Assembly (NCBI RefSeq): GCF_004354365.1
Contig: NZ_SJCY01000009.1
Coordinates: forward strand, 124,001 to 188,000
Source: Pedobacter changchengzhani
Lineage (GTDB): Bacteria > Bacteroidota > Bacteroidia > Sphingobacteriales > Sphingobacteriaceae
Direction of reading: 5' to 3'
Length of the DNA: 64,000 bases
The first letter of the stretch is position 1. Each line of letters opens with the position of its first letter. Both the position numbers and the translations under genes were made by a program. The notes below the pieces were generated by a model. It did no database searches, was not told where the DNA came from, and saw only the letters and a list, made by a program, of their open reading frames with translations. Shown piece by piece: positions 24,320 through 33,003 of this stretch.

Positions 24320-25201
24320 ATGAAATTAAAAATTATGCTGTTAGCTTTTGCAGTTATGCTATTTGCAAGCTGTGGGCCAACAATTTCGGGCAAAGATGAA
24401 CAGTCTTTTAAAGCTTCGAAAGCAATAATGGAAGCAAAGTTAAGTGTTACTGAAAAGGACGATTTGGAAAAAGCATTACGGGTTTTAACGGCAAAGGCCA
24501 TGAAAGAAAAATGGGAAAAACCTGATGATGTAAACTTTAAAGGCAAATCTTTTGATGCTATTGTAATGAATATGATAGATGGCAAAACCTTTTCGGGAAT
24601 AGTTGATTATGCAGAAGATTTTTTGAAAGCCGATAGAGATAAAAGTATCAAGGAAAAAACAACCGAAATTGATAGTTTAACAACTGAAAAAATTAAAATT
24701 GCGAAGCAAAATAAGGTGCTAGATAATTTTAAACTAACGAAAGTCAGCATCAGTGAACAAGAATGGTTTGGCGAAAAAACACCATTTTTAGATTTGACAT
24801 TTGTGAATAATATGGGTACGGAAATTTTAGGGTATAATGTACAGATAAATATTTATTCGAAAGCAACAGGTAAAATAATTGCCTCTCAAGAACAAGGCAC
24901 AAGCTTTAAAGTTGACCAAGCACTTAAACCTAATGCAGAGGATGTTTGGTCTCAACCACTTTTATTTGAGGCAAAAGAACATAGTAAACTTTGGGCAACC
25001 GCACAATATCCTATAACCGATTTCTCAAAATTCGATTTGAAAATAGAAGCATTTCCAAAAACAGTTGAAACTAAAAAAGAGAAATTAGTTCGCGTAGGAG
25101 GTTTAGAAAACATCGATAAAAAAATTAAATACCTCAAAACAGAGTTGGAGCAACTTAAAGAAACTAAAGGTACTTTAGATGAATTGGAGTTAACCAAATA
25201 A
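24320..25201 (+). CDS. DUF6694-like lipoprotein
   Basis: 293-residue lipoprotein (Cys18 in LFASCGP). The N-terminal part PTISGKDEQSFKASKAIM and the DDLEKALRVLTAKAM helix resemble DUF6694 lipoproteins, followed by KGKSFDAIVMNMIDGKTFS. A short coiled coil (about 110-135) leads into a beta-sandwich (WFGEKTPFLDLTFVNNMGTE, about 150-235), and a second coiled coil closes the protein. Likely anchored in a membrane facing the periplasm. Start of a closely spaced plus-strand series. Confidence 0.72.
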   Translation: MKLKIMLLAFAVMLFASCGPTISGKDEQSFKASKAIMEAKLSVTEKDDLEKALRVLTAKAMKEKWEKPDDVNFKGKSFDAIVMNMIDGKTFSGIVDYAEDFLKADRDKSIKEKTTEIDSLTTEKIKIAKQNKVLDNFKLTKVSISEQEWFGEKTPFLDLTFVNNMGTEILGYNVQINIYSKATGKIIASQEQGTSFKVDQALKPNAEDVWSQPLLFEAKEHSKLWATAQYPITDFSKFDLKIEAFPKTVETKKEKLVRVGGLENIDKKIKYLKTELEQLKETKGTLDELELTK

Positions 25202-25202
25202 T

Positions 25203-25814
25203 ATGAAAAGAAATATATTGCTTTTGTTTCTGATTTTTTGTTCAATTGCTACGGTTGCTCAAATTAACGATGAAGATAAACTAAGCGTAGATTTAGATAA
25301 GGATGGCATAAAAGATCATGTTGTTTTTGATAAAGATAATGGCGTAATAATCGTGAAGCTATCTACGCAAAAATTTAAGCCAATTCAAAGTAAACCAGTT
25401 GAATTTGAGTTTATGTCATCTGGGATACGCACTACCAAAAGTGGTTTTGAGTTTTCTAATAATTATATGCGTGCAGGTTACAGTTGCCAATTTAGGTATA
25501 ATCCAAAGCAAAAAAAGATTCAGCTCATTGGCATGAGTCGGTACGAATTTGGCCCGGCATCAAATGATGGAAGTGGAAAGTCTAGCGTTAACTTATTGAC
25601 CAATAATTATATCGGTAACTGGAATTTTTGGGATGATGAGAAAGAGGAACTCATACCGATGAAGACCATTAAACTGAAAATGACTTTTCCTGTTACTTAT
25701 TTATCGGGTTTTGATGACGGAATTTTTAATAAGTTTCAAGATAAATGTGTGAGCCTATATGAAAAGGCTCACGAAAAAATGAAAAAATCTCAACTTTTAG
25801 AAAATCAAAAATGA
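25203..25814 (+). CDS. Secreted hypothetical protein, FG-GAP-like (paralogue of 28431-29066)
   Basis: 203 residues with a signal peptide ending TVAQ (about 19). An Asp-rich loop DLDKDGIKDHVVFDKDNG follows, the type seen in FG-GAP/VCBS calcium-binding repeats. The central strands and the VNLLTNNYIGNWNFW segment match the gene at 28431 (YNLLTGNYVVKR), indicating paralogues. Function unknown. It begins 1 bp after the preceding stop and overlaps the next gene by 4 bp. Confidence 0.75.
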   Translation: MKRNILLLFLIFCSIATVAQINDEDKLSVDLDKDGIKDHVVFDKDNGVIIVKLSTQKFKPIQSKPVEFEFMSSGIRTTKSGFEFSNNYMRAGYSCQFRYNPKQKKIQLIGMSRYEFGPASNDGSGKSSVNLLTNNYIGNWNFWDDEKEELIPMKTIKLKMTFPVTYLSGFDDGIFNKFQDKCVSLYEKAHEKMKKSQLLENQK

Positions 25815-26422
25815 AATTAATATTTTATTTGCTTTTTTTGCTAGTAACGACTAATGCAATCGCTCAAAAGGTTTTTAACCAACCTAATGCAAAAGGAGAA
25901 TGGCAATACATTTATCCATTTAAAGATAAAAATTATGTGTTGGCGATACAATACAATTTAGATACTGGAGAAAACACTACTTCGGAAAACAATACTTTTA
26001 TCTATTTTGGTAAGAAAGGAACCTATTCAGACCAGATTTTTTGGAAAGAACACGTTTTTATGAATGTAATTAAAGAGAATGTGCAGTTTGAAGACTACAA
26101 CAATGATGGGGTAAAAGACTTAGCGTTATTTTCGACCACAGGTGGACGGGGAAGTAACGAATATTACAAGCTGTATTTAGTCAATCCGAAAAACCACACC
26201 CTCAAAAAAGTGATCGGATTCGATGAAATTACCAATCCAGGTTATGATAAAAAACATCGCGTAATTGTAGGTTACGGGTATGCTGGTAGTAATTATTACA
26301 GTCTTTATCGCATCAATAGCAAAAACAAAGTTTACGAAATAGGAGAAGGTTTTGAGGATAACGAAAAATTAGACTTGGATAAAAAAATAGCAGAAATTTT
26401 AAAGAAATTCACAAAGAAATGA
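25811..26422 (+). CDS. Secreted FG-GAP/XAC2610-like protein
   Basis: 203-residue exported protein, signal peptide ending AIAQ (about 19). A calcium-loop-like DYNNDGVKDLALFS (about 97-110) followed by GGRGSNEYYKLYLV and strands up to YSLYRINSKNKVYE resembles XAC2610-type periplasmic proteins. No catalytic residues recognised. Its start overlaps the preceding stop and its own stop overlaps the next start (ATGA), so the series is translationally coupled. Confidence 0.72.
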   Translation: MKLIFYLLFLLVTTNAIAQKVFNQPNAKGEWQYIYPFKDKNYVLAIQYNLDTGENTTSENNTFIYFGKKGTYSDQIFWKEHVFMNVIKENVQFEDYNNDGVKDLALFSTTGGRGSNEYYKLYLVNPKNHTLKKVIGFDEITNPGYDKKHRVIVGYGYAGSNYYSLYRINSKNKVYEIGEGFEDNEKLDLDKKIAEILKKFTKK

Positions 26423-27549
26423 GAACTGTTTTACAAATGACCAAAGTATTCTCGTTTACGCTTATTTTACTGGCATCATTTTCTGCTAGTTATGGCAACA
26501 TGGCCAAACCTTATGTTGATGGTACAGAAAGTTCTACCTTATTTGGAACTAAAAATTGCAAGGTAATTAGCGAGCGGATAGATTTAACTGCGGTTGCTCC
26601 GGTTGATGAAGATGATTATGCTTACAAATTAAATTATAAAATTTCCTATCGCATTTCTGCCGATCAGCAAGGATTATTGCCGTTGCTTTTTATTGCACAG
26701 AATATGGATGTGCCGAAATCGGTAATGGTTAATGGCGTAAAAATCAATCTCGAAAGTCTAACCCAAAACATGGCATCGAAGTTTAAATTTCTTACCCCAA
26801 GTCAATCTGGTGGAGATTTCTACGACATTGCTTTTGATAAACGAAGCATGAAATGGGGCGTTCAATTATCTGAATTAATTTATTTTGAAGCCCTAATATT
26901 AAAAGGTGAAAACGTTATTACGGTTGAATATGACGGGCATCCAGAATACAATGTGTACGGCCTGCTGCGAGAATATAAAATTCAATATGCTTTGTATCCG
27001 TCTAATTATTGGAAGTCTTTTGGCGTAATAGAAATTAATATAAAACTGCCTAAAGAAGCTGAAATTAGAAATGTAAACATTGGCACGCTCCAAAATTTAA
27101 ACAACGGAAATTATAAATTAACGATTGGTAAAATTAGCAAGGATGATTTAAAAATTGTTTTCTCCAAAAAAATCTCTTATTTTGCTGGAGCTTTACTTTT
27201 TTTACAGCCATTTGGTTTGGCCGCTATAGCATTTTTAATTTCGGCATTCTTTCATTTTAAATGGATAAAGAAAAGGCGATTGATGTACCCAACCAAGTAC
27301 AATTTTGTAGTTCCGATTGGCATGTTGCTGGTTACGGCAATTACCTATCTTGTTTTTGCATTTAGTTACGATTTAATTAAATGGCTGCTAAATAATGATG
27401 GGTTGAAAAATGGTTACGCACTACTTTTAGTCTTTACTTCACCATTTTTTCTGCTCGTTTATGGCGTTTTTGTTTGGATTGTAGATTATCAGATTAAGAA
27501 AAGAATTTTGATGAAAAACACCCAAATTGAAAGTAATGGAAGAAATTGA
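26419..27549 (+). CDS. Exported multi-domain membrane protein, unknown function
   Basis: 376 residues. A signal peptide (about 1-26, ending SYGN) precedes a periplasmic beta-rich domain of about 220 residues, then three transmembrane helices (about 252-275, 294-315 and 334-358) with Lys/Arg-rich cytoplasmic loops such as WIKKRRLMYP. No family recognised. Coupled upstream by a 4-bp overlap; the YcxB-like gene downstream starts inside its last codons. Confidence 0.7.
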   Translation: MRTVLQMTKVFSFTLILLASFSASYGNMAKPYVDGTESSTLFGTKNCKVISERIDLTAVAPVDEDDYAYKLNYKISYRISADQQGLLPLLFIAQNMDVPKSVMVNGVKINLESLTQNMASKFKFLTPSQSGGDFYDIAFDKRSMKWGVQLSELIYFEALILKGENVITVEYDGHPEYNVYGLLREYKIQYALYPSNYWKSFGVIEINIKLPKEAEIRNVNIGTLQNLNNGNYKLTIGKISKDDLKIVFSKKISYFAGALLFLQPFGLAAIAFLISAFFHFKWIKKRRLMYPTKYNFVVPIGMLLVTAITYLVFAFSYDLIKWLLNNDGLKNGYALLLVFTSPFFLLVYGVFVWIVDYQIKKRILMKNTQIESNGRN

Positions 27550-28138
27550 TATAGCATTCAAATACACCGAAAAACAGGTCAAACATTTGTACCATTTTGG
27601 TATTTTTCCAACGGCAAACGCGAAATATTACTTGATTTTTTTTACAGTTATAATTTTTGGAGCGACTAGCCTTTTTGTATTTCTATCCACCTCTTTATCA
27701 TCTCATTTAGGCATCGTTTATCCAATTCTTAAAATTGTATTAGGTATTTGCGCCGTAATTTGGTTTTTTGTTTTATTCAGTATTTTCGTTAGTTTTTTCA
27801 TCACACCAATAATGGCTTTTAAAAAAAGTCCCGCTTATCAGGGTTTATTTAAGGTAAAACTTAATAATCAAGGAATGACTTTCTTACAGGAAATTAAAGA
27901 AAATGATGAGCCGAAAATAACCAATGGTTTTATGAATTGGGCAGACTTTAGACAGAAAGCAGAAAGCCAAGACTTTATTATTCTTTACAAAGGAAAAATA
28001 GGAAATGCGCTGCCGAAATCAGCATTTAAGTCGCAGGCAGAACTTACAAGTTTTAAGGAATTTTTAGATGGTAGAGTGGATATTGAGCCCAAAACATTTA
28101 ATCGGAAATCATTATGGGGTAATCTGTCTATAGAATAA
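27536..28138 (+). CDS. YcxB-like membrane protein
   Basis: 200-residue protein with an N-terminal IAFKYTEKQVKHLYHF segment, two transmembrane helices (about 33-55 and 65-88) and a cytoplasmic YcxB-type beta domain (YQGLFKVKLNNQGMTF ... MNWADFRQKAESQDFIILY ... LPKSAFKS). The same plan is found at 30435-31022 (FEYTEALVKSLYRF, LPKIKFN ... IPKSSFK), so they are paralogues. ATG at 27536 is chosen over a TTG at 27527 because the paralogue starts at the matching place. Role unknown; such proteins often occur singly near immunity-type genes. Confidence 0.78.
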   Translation: MEEIDIAFKYTEKQVKHLYHFGIFPTANAKYYLIFFTVIIFGATSLFVFLSTSLSSHLGIVYPILKIVLGICAVIWFFVLFSIFVSFFITPIMAFKKSPAYQGLFKVKLNNQGMTFLQEIKENDEPKITNGFMNWADFRQKAESQDFIILYKGKIGNALPKSAFKSQAELTSFKEFLDGRVDIEPKTFNRKSLWGNLSIE

Positions 28139-28253
28139 ACTAAGTTCTTTTAATTTTCGCAGGCCAAAATTTACTAGCTGGCGTATTTTTAACCAGTTCG
28201 GTCGACTAATTACTACTTTCTAGAGTTAAAATTCCGTTTTCGGCTAATGCGGT

Positions 28254-28320
28254 CGTCACCCTGAATTCAGTTCAGGGTCTTCACAGCGGGAAAGATGCTG
28301 AACTAAATTCAGCATGACGA
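28254..28320. repeat. REP-like palindromic element
   Basis: Two related palindromes in tandem: CACCCTGAATTCAGTTCAGG (arms CCCTGAA/TTCAGGG) and ATGCTGAACTAAATTCAGCA (arms TGCTGAA/TTCAGCA), and the whole unit from CGTCACC to CATGACG is itself an imperfect inverted repeat. This matches, as far as I recall, widely repeated intergenic elements of Sphingobacteriaceae. It lies between convergent genes. Confidence 0.7.
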
Positions 28321-28430
28321 TTAGCCTAAGTGTGACGCCAATAGCACCCTGTTTTCAACGAAAAAATTGTCGACTCTGGGTTTTTAAGCAGTCGTGTGAA
28401 TTCAGTTTGGGCAATGAGTTTTTACAAACC

Positions 28431-29066
28431 CTATTCATATTTACTGCCAACATTATCTAAATTATCAAACATTTTTCGGCCTAAGTTTTCTGAAAATACT
28501 CGATTTTTAAAATGCTCGTTCTTGCCAGTAAAAGTTTTGATTTTTGTTTGACCATTCGCCTTATACGAAGTTCGTTTTACTACATAGTTTCCTGTAAGTA
28601 AGTTGTAAGATTTATCAATATTTTCGGTGGGCGAAGCTCGATAACTGACATCATAGCCAATTACCTTAATTCTTCTTGAAGGTGGATCAAACCTTAATTT
28701 TATAAAACGTCCGAATGCAGCGGTGCCATCTTCAAAACAGCCGAATTGTAGCACCTTATTTTTAAAGGTTAATTGAATGGGGTAAATTTGGAAATCGCTT
28801 GTTGAGGGTAAGTCTATTTCAACTTGTTTGTTTAAATTGCTGAGGTAAATGAGCAGTTTGTAATTTGAAAGCGTTGCTTCGTTTTTGATGATAACAGCTT
28901 CATCTTTTCTCAAATCATCATCAAACAACATAAAAATTTTGCCCATTTCTTTCCCGTTTGCCGGGCTTTCTTTCAGCACTTCGTAACCCTTTGGTATTGT
29001 AACCTGCGCCAATAGCAAAGTTGGAAAAATCAACAATAAAAGATTTAACAACAGCTTTTTATTCAT
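28431..29066 (-). CDS. Secreted hypothetical protein (paralogue of 25203-25814)
   Basis: 211 residues, signal peptide ending LLAQ (about 20). The chain is beta-rich: KIFMLFDDDLRKDEAVIIK, then IYPIQLTFKNKVLQFGCF, RIKVIGYDVSYRASP and YNLLTGNYVVKR. The last two match QLIGMSRYEFGPAS and VNLLTNNYIGNW in the protein at 25203. Unknown function. It stands alone on the minus strand inside the otherwise plus-strand block. Confidence 0.72.
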   Translation of the reverse strand: MNKKLLLNLLLLIFPTLLLAQVTIPKGYEVLKESPANGKEMGKIFMLFDDDLRKDEAVIIKNEATLSNYKLLIYLSNLNKQVEIDLPSTSDFQIYPIQLTFKNKVLQFGCFEDGTAAFGRFIKLRFDPPSRRIKVIGYDVSYRASPTENIDKSYNLLTGNYVVKRTSYKANGQTKIKTFTGKNEHFKNRVFSENLGRKMFDNLDNVGSKYE

Positions 29067-29252
29067 GATAGCGTTTAAGATTATTGTGCAGTTCCATTTG
29101 ATTAATTACATTCTTTTTTGTGGCGTTTTACAGCTTCACACCGCAAATGCGATACAAAGTGAATACGCTAATTTCTGACCATGTTTCCATAAATATTTGC
29201 TAGTAGATATTGGCTCTAAATGGGAATTTTTATCAACCTTAAACCGTTAAAT

Positions 29253-29909
29253 TTAATTTTTTTCATTTGAGATGAGCATCAAGTAAAGCCCTTCAACTTT
29301 TTTTCGCATATCTTCTCTAGTTTCATATAAACCTTGCTTTAGGGTTTCCCTGTCCTTATCAAACGCGCTGAGCATCTCTTTATAGTCCTCTGAAATTTCC
29401 GCTTTATGATAGCCAGGCTTTTTACTGATAAACAAATAGTCGTTTTCACGATAGTATTTTAATGCGAGTTCCAACACCTTTTTATAATTATCAATATCAG
29501 CTGCTAAATATAAAAAAACACCTTCTTCTAATTCTACTTTCTGATCTCCATAAAAGTCGTAATAGACCCCGACATTATTTTTGTTCCAATCAACCAATCT
29601 CATTTTTGCCAAGTTGTATAAAAACCCACTCTCATTAAACCTACTTTCTTTAAAATATTTAAGGGCTTGGTCAACGTATCCGCTAGGATGTTGGTTATTC
29701 AGTTTGTTGGTTACTGTCATTAGCTCATCTAAATTTATTTCCGAAATGTCTCCATTAGCCAATAGCGAGTCTGACTTTACTAATGCTTTTTTATAAATTC
29801 TGATGATGTCAAATTCATCTTGTGCAAAACCTGAGTGGCTCATAAATAGAAATAGAATTAAAATGAAATATTTTATGTTTTTTTGGAGATTTTTTTTCGT
29901 CTGCTTCAT
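29253..29909 (-). CDS. Secreted alpha-helical hypothetical protein
   Basis: 218 residues with a basic N-terminus and a signal peptide ending GFAQ (about 29). The mature part is helical and TPR-like in spacing (IRIYKKALVKSDSLLANGD ... VDQALKYFKESRFNESGFLY ... KKVLELALKYYREND), without known catalytic residues. It may serve as a protein-interaction module in the periplasm. Minus strand, with its own untranslated surroundings. Confidence 0.68.
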   Translation of the reverse strand: MKQTKKNLQKNIKYFILILFLFMSHSGFAQDEFDIIRIYKKALVKSDSLLANGDISEINLDELMTVTNKLNNQHPSGYVDQALKYFKESRFNESGFLYNLAKMRLVDWNKNNVGVYYDFYGDQKVELEEGVFLYLAADIDNYKKVLELALKYYRENDYLFISKKPGYHKAEISEDYKEMLSAFDKDRETLKQGLYETREDMRKKVEGLYLMLISNEKN

Positions 29910-30173
29910 TTTTAAGATTAATTAACAAAAGAGTAGGTTTTATGTTTTAAAACTAGTTTTTGTTCAAATTAGTATTTAATTAGCATTAATCACGCTTTGT
30001 AGAAAATAAGAGTTGCTAAATCTACCTCATATATCTACGCTCGAACGTGATAAAATCTTGTAATCAGCTTTAGCTAAAAATAAACGATAAACTTTACCGA
30101 TTGATGATGTAACCTAAAACGGTATAACTCATTTTTTCAACTATAATTTTTTTGGAATATTGAGTTGCTAACT
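29910..30173. other. Intergenic region upstream of regulon promoter A
   Basis: AT-rich, about 260 bp, no open frame of interest on either strand and no clear hairpin. It separates the minus-strand gene from promoter A. Confidence 0.5.
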
Positions 30174-30265
30174 AACGAATAATGGCATTTTTAATACACA
30201 TAGCGGTCACAACGCATCGTATAATAATCTTGTTGACTAGCTGTAAAGTAAAATAGCTAAATTAG
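30174..30265 (+). promoter_or_regulatory. Regulon promoter A: three 21-bp-phased nonamers and -7 box
   Basis: AACGAATAA (30174-30182), TACACATAG (30195-30203) and ATCGTATAA (30216-30224) are spaced exactly 21 bp apart, and TAAATTAG (30258-30265) follows 40 bp after the C of the third copy. The same layout recurs at five other starts in this window. Here the leader would be about 165 bp and contains a 26-codon ORF (30343-30423, MNTIIQIEKYT) of doubtful significance before the YcxB-like gene at 30435. Confidence 0.72.
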
Positions 30266-30434
30266 TCACTGTTAAAGATGGTTTATGATATTGTGGAAAA
30301 AATTAACAGGCGGATATTAATAAGTATCAATAACTCAAAAATATGAATACAATTATCCAAATTGAAAAATACACGTCATTATCTGATATGCTAATAAATA
30401 GCTGTTTAACGGATAGCAATTAAACTTTTTAAGA

Positions 30435-31022
30435 ATGCAAGACACCACCATAGAATTTGAATACACTGAAGCGCTTGTAAAAAGCTTGTACCGATTTACG
30501 TTTTTACCGAAAATTAAATTTAATTTTTTTTTAAAATTTGTGCCTTTATTTTTTGTTGTAGTAAGCTTAATGTTAATATTAGGAAGTGGGATATCCGATC
30601 CATTTGTGGTAAAAACCTTTGCTTTTATTAAATTTATGGCAATTATATTGGCTGTAGTTTGGGGTTTTTGGCTTTGTGTAATATTAATAGCCATTTTTTG
30701 GCTGCCAAAGGTGGCAGTTAAAACGACCGAATCATTTCAAGGGCGCTTCAAACTTATCCTAACGGATGATGATTTACATGTTACACAATTAGTAACACAA
30801 AAGAACTTTGAAAAAAACGCAGATGTACGGGTTAAATGGCCGGCTTTTACTATGAAGGCCGAGAATGATAAATTAATCATTTTATATCAAAATAGAAAAC
30901 TATATCCAATACCGAAATCTTCTTTTAAAACGATGATCGAGTTAGAAGAGTTTAGAGGGTTTTTGAGTGCACAAAACCATATTAAACCTAAAAACATTTA
31001 TAGAACAGTATTATGGGGATAG
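30435..31022 (+). CDS. YcxB-like membrane protein (paralogue of 27536-28138)
   Basis: 195 residues: FEYTEALVKSLYRF start, two transmembrane helices (about 30-52 and 60-85), then the YcxB-type cytoplasmic domain with FQGRFKLILTDDDLHV, VKWPAFTMKAENDKLIILY and PIPKSSFKTMIELEEF. Clear paralogue of the protein at 27536 in every segment. The gene overlaps the next membrane protein gene by 10 bp and is driven by regulon promoter A. Function unknown. Confidence 0.78.
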   Translation: MQDTTIEFEYTEALVKSLYRFTFLPKIKFNFFLKFVPLFFVVVSLMLILGSGISDPFVVKTFAFIKFMAIILAVVWGFWLCVILIAIFWLPKVAVKTTESFQGRFKLILTDDDLHVTQLVTQKNFEKNADVRVKWPAFTMKAENDKLIILYQNRKLYPIPKSSFKTMIELEEFRGFLSAQNHIKPKNIYRTVLWG

Positions 31023-31576
31023 ATTTGAGATATGAACAAATTAGAGAAGGTTTCGTAAAGAAATTCAATTTACCAATATTAAAACAATTATTGCTTATTT
31101 CTTTTTTTTCTTCGTTTTTAGCAAATATAGACGGTGGTGGTGCGTTTTTAATTCCATTAATTTTTGGTGCTTACATTGTTTATCAATTTTATGAGAAAAG
31201 GCAACGCTTAAAATTTGTGACCTATTTTTTTCCGTTTATATTTCTAATTATTTTCTTCACAGCTGGCGGATCATTTTTGATACACTTTAACGGAGAAAGT
31301 TCAATATCAGATACAAATATTCTAATCAAAATTTTTACAGGTCTTTGTTCTGCTTATGTTGTGCTAATTACGATTTGGCTGTTTTCTAAGGGGCAACTTA
31401 AATCCTTTCAGTTTTTAATTCTAACAATTATGATTCCAATTCCGTACTTTTTAGGTTTACAAAGTATGGCCGAGCGAGTAGAAATTTTCCTTTTCTATTT
31501 TTTGTTTAACACCGGGCTTTCTTTAGCAATAAGTAATTATTTTTTGCCATTAAAGATTAAATCAATAAACGAATAA
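31013..31576 (+). CDS. Polytopic membrane protein, unknown function
   Basis: 187 residues with about six hydrophobic helices and short loops, no catalytic motif. It starts inside the last codons of the YcxB-like gene, so translation is coupled. Its last three codons, AAC GAA TAA, are at the same time the first nonamer of regulon promoter B for the next unit, so gene end and promoter are fused. Confidence 0.7.
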   Translation: MGIDLRYEQIREGFVKKFNLPILKQLLLISFFSSFLANIDGGGAFLIPLIFGAYIVYQFYEKRQRLKFVTYFFPFIFLIIFFTAGGSFLIHFNGESSISDTNILIKIFTGLCSAYVVLITIWLFSKGQLKSFQFLILTIMIPIPYFLGLQSMAERVEIFLFYFLFNTGLSLAISNYFLPLKIKSINE

Positions 31577-31659
31577 TTGCTTATTCTATACGCTTAGCAG
31601 TTGCAAGCTTGCGTATAACAATTTTTGTATTCTATTTATTATTAAAGTCACTATTTTAC
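31568..31659 (+). promoter_or_regulatory. Regulon promoter B: three 21-bp-phased nonamers and -7 box
   Basis: AACGAATAA (31568-31576), TACGCTTAG (31589-31597) and TGCGTATAA (31610-31618) at exact 21-bp steps; TATTTTAC (31652-31659) begins 40 bp after the C of the third copy. The second and third copies also form a hairpin (TATACGC with GCGTATA), which may be coincidental. It lies just upstream of the beta-barrel gene at 31680. Confidence 0.72.
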
Positions 31660-31679
31660 GTTTGATTAAACCAGCCTCT

Positions 31680-32291
31680 ATGAAATTTGCAAAAACATCA
31701 ACTGCCACATTACTTTTGCTGTATTCACTTTCAAATTCATTATTTGCACAAGATAAACGTCAGGAATTTAAAAAAAGTGGCGTCTATTTTGGTGTTTATA
31801 CTGGTACTTGGTTTGGTACTGGAAATAGTTCGAAATTAGGTAATTCCATCATGGGCGGGTTATTGCTCGAGTTAAAGAGTGAGAAAAGTGCATTGGGTTT
31901 CAATTTCGATTTTTTTGGAAATCTTGGTAAAACTGAAAAACTTTACATTATGGATGATAACCAAATTATCGAAAAAAATAGTTATTCAGGTGTTCAAATC
32001 TCCTTACAGTATAGTCAAGAAATTTATACTAAAAACAGGTTGGCCTTGGAGGCGGTGGGAGGCGTTGGCTACGGCGATTTAAGTTTTAGCGTTCCCGACA
32101 AGGATAACGGTGTTGGTAAATCTAGTTTTTTTGTAGATCCAGGTTTAGGGGTCAGATATTTCATCGGTCAAGAAACATTTCTCCAATTTAAGTTGCAGTA
32201 CAACCTGGCGAATTATAAATTAAAAGACCTTGCGAGCACTAATATTGGAGGAAACTTTGTCACCACAAAGCTTATTTTAGGCTGGCGTTAA
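31680..32291 (+). CDS. Outer-membrane beta-barrel protein
   Basis: 203 residues, signal peptide ending SLFAQ (about 24), then alternating strands rich in Gly and aromatics (GVYFGVYTGTWFGTG, ALGFNFDFFGNLG, YSGVQISLQYSQEIY, VDPGLGVRYFIGQ, FLQFKLQYNLANYKL), closing with LILGWR, a typical C-terminal aromatic strand for barrel assembly. ATG at 31680 used rather than TTG at 31662. First gene behind regulon promoter B. Confidence 0.78.
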   Translation: MKFAKTSTATLLLLYSLSNSLFAQDKRQEFKKSGVYFGVYTGTWFGTGNSSKLGNSIMGGLLLELKSEKSALGFNFDFFGNLGKTEKLYIMDDNQIIEKNSYSGVQISLQYSQEIYTKNRLALEAVGGVGYGDLSFSVPDKDNGVGKSSFFVDPGLGVRYFIGQETFLQFKLQYNLANYKLKDLASTNIGGNFVTTKLILGWR

Positions 32292-32299
32292 ATTATATC

Positions 32300-32956
32300 A
32301 TGAAAAAAGAAAAATTTATAATTTGCTGTTTGCTGATGATGCTTTTTGCGTGTACAGAAAAGAAGAAACCAGTAATTGTTGAGAATAAAGAAAAAATTGA
32401 AATATTAAAAGACAGTCCTTCAAATATTGTTGAACCGCTAAAAGATAAATCAGTTATTGAATTGAAAAACGATACATCGGAAACGGTCAGCACAACAGAA
32501 GAACCAGAAGAAGATATTACTGCAAAAGACAGCATCAATTTCGATAAATATGCAGTTGATGTTCAAGAAGTATTCAAGAAAGCACCGCTAGATTTTAGCA
32601 GTTATCCAGATGCTAAATTTTTCAGAACAAGAATAATCGACGCCTACAAAAGCAATGAAATAGCTTTTGGCGGACATTACATTGGGACTATTTTTGGCTG
32701 TGGAGCAAGTTGTATTATGGGATTTATAATGGATGTGAGAGATGGTAAAATTTATGATTTGCCTTTAGGCGAGAAAAATATGTGCTCGTGGGATATAGAT
32801 AAGGCGATTAGTAATCCGGATAGCCGGTTATTTATTTCAGCCATTTGCAAAGAAGATGAAAATAGCAAAACTGCCAATTACAACGCTTACGTCTGGAATG
32901 AGGAGAAAAAAGTTTTTGAAACCGTTGCGCAAAAAGAATTTATTATCAAAAAATAA
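32300..32956 (+). CDS. Lipoprotein with conserved Cys-containing domain
   Basis: 218-residue lipoprotein (Cys18 in LFACTEK). A low-complexity Lys/Glu/Asp/Thr linker (about 20-85) leads to a domain with KFFRTRIIDAYKSNEIAFG, then HYIGTIFGCGASCIMGFIMD and RDGKIYDLPLG. Similar domains occur in exported proteins of other Gram-negatives (FAGHYT...GCGxxC), function unknown; the GCGASC pair could form a disulfide. It follows the beta-barrel gene by 8 bp. Confidence 0.75.
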   Translation: MKKEKFIICCLLMMLFACTEKKKPVIVENKEKIEILKDSPSNIVEPLKDKSVIELKNDTSETVSTTEEPEEDITAKDSINFDKYAVDVQEVFKKAPLDFSSYPDAKFFRTRIIDAYKSNEIAFGGHYIGTIFGCGASCIMGFIMDVRDGKIYDLPLGEKNMCSWDIDKAISNPDSRLFISAICKEDENSKTANYNAYVWNEEKKVFETVAQKEFIIKK

Positions 32957-33003
32957 AATTACTAAAATTCAATTGATGTATTTTATGCACTATAACTTTT
33001 GAA

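Noticed and set aside
30343..30423. 26-codon ORF in the leader behind promoter A.
   Set aside because: Too short and without similarity; mentioned only as a possible leader peptide.
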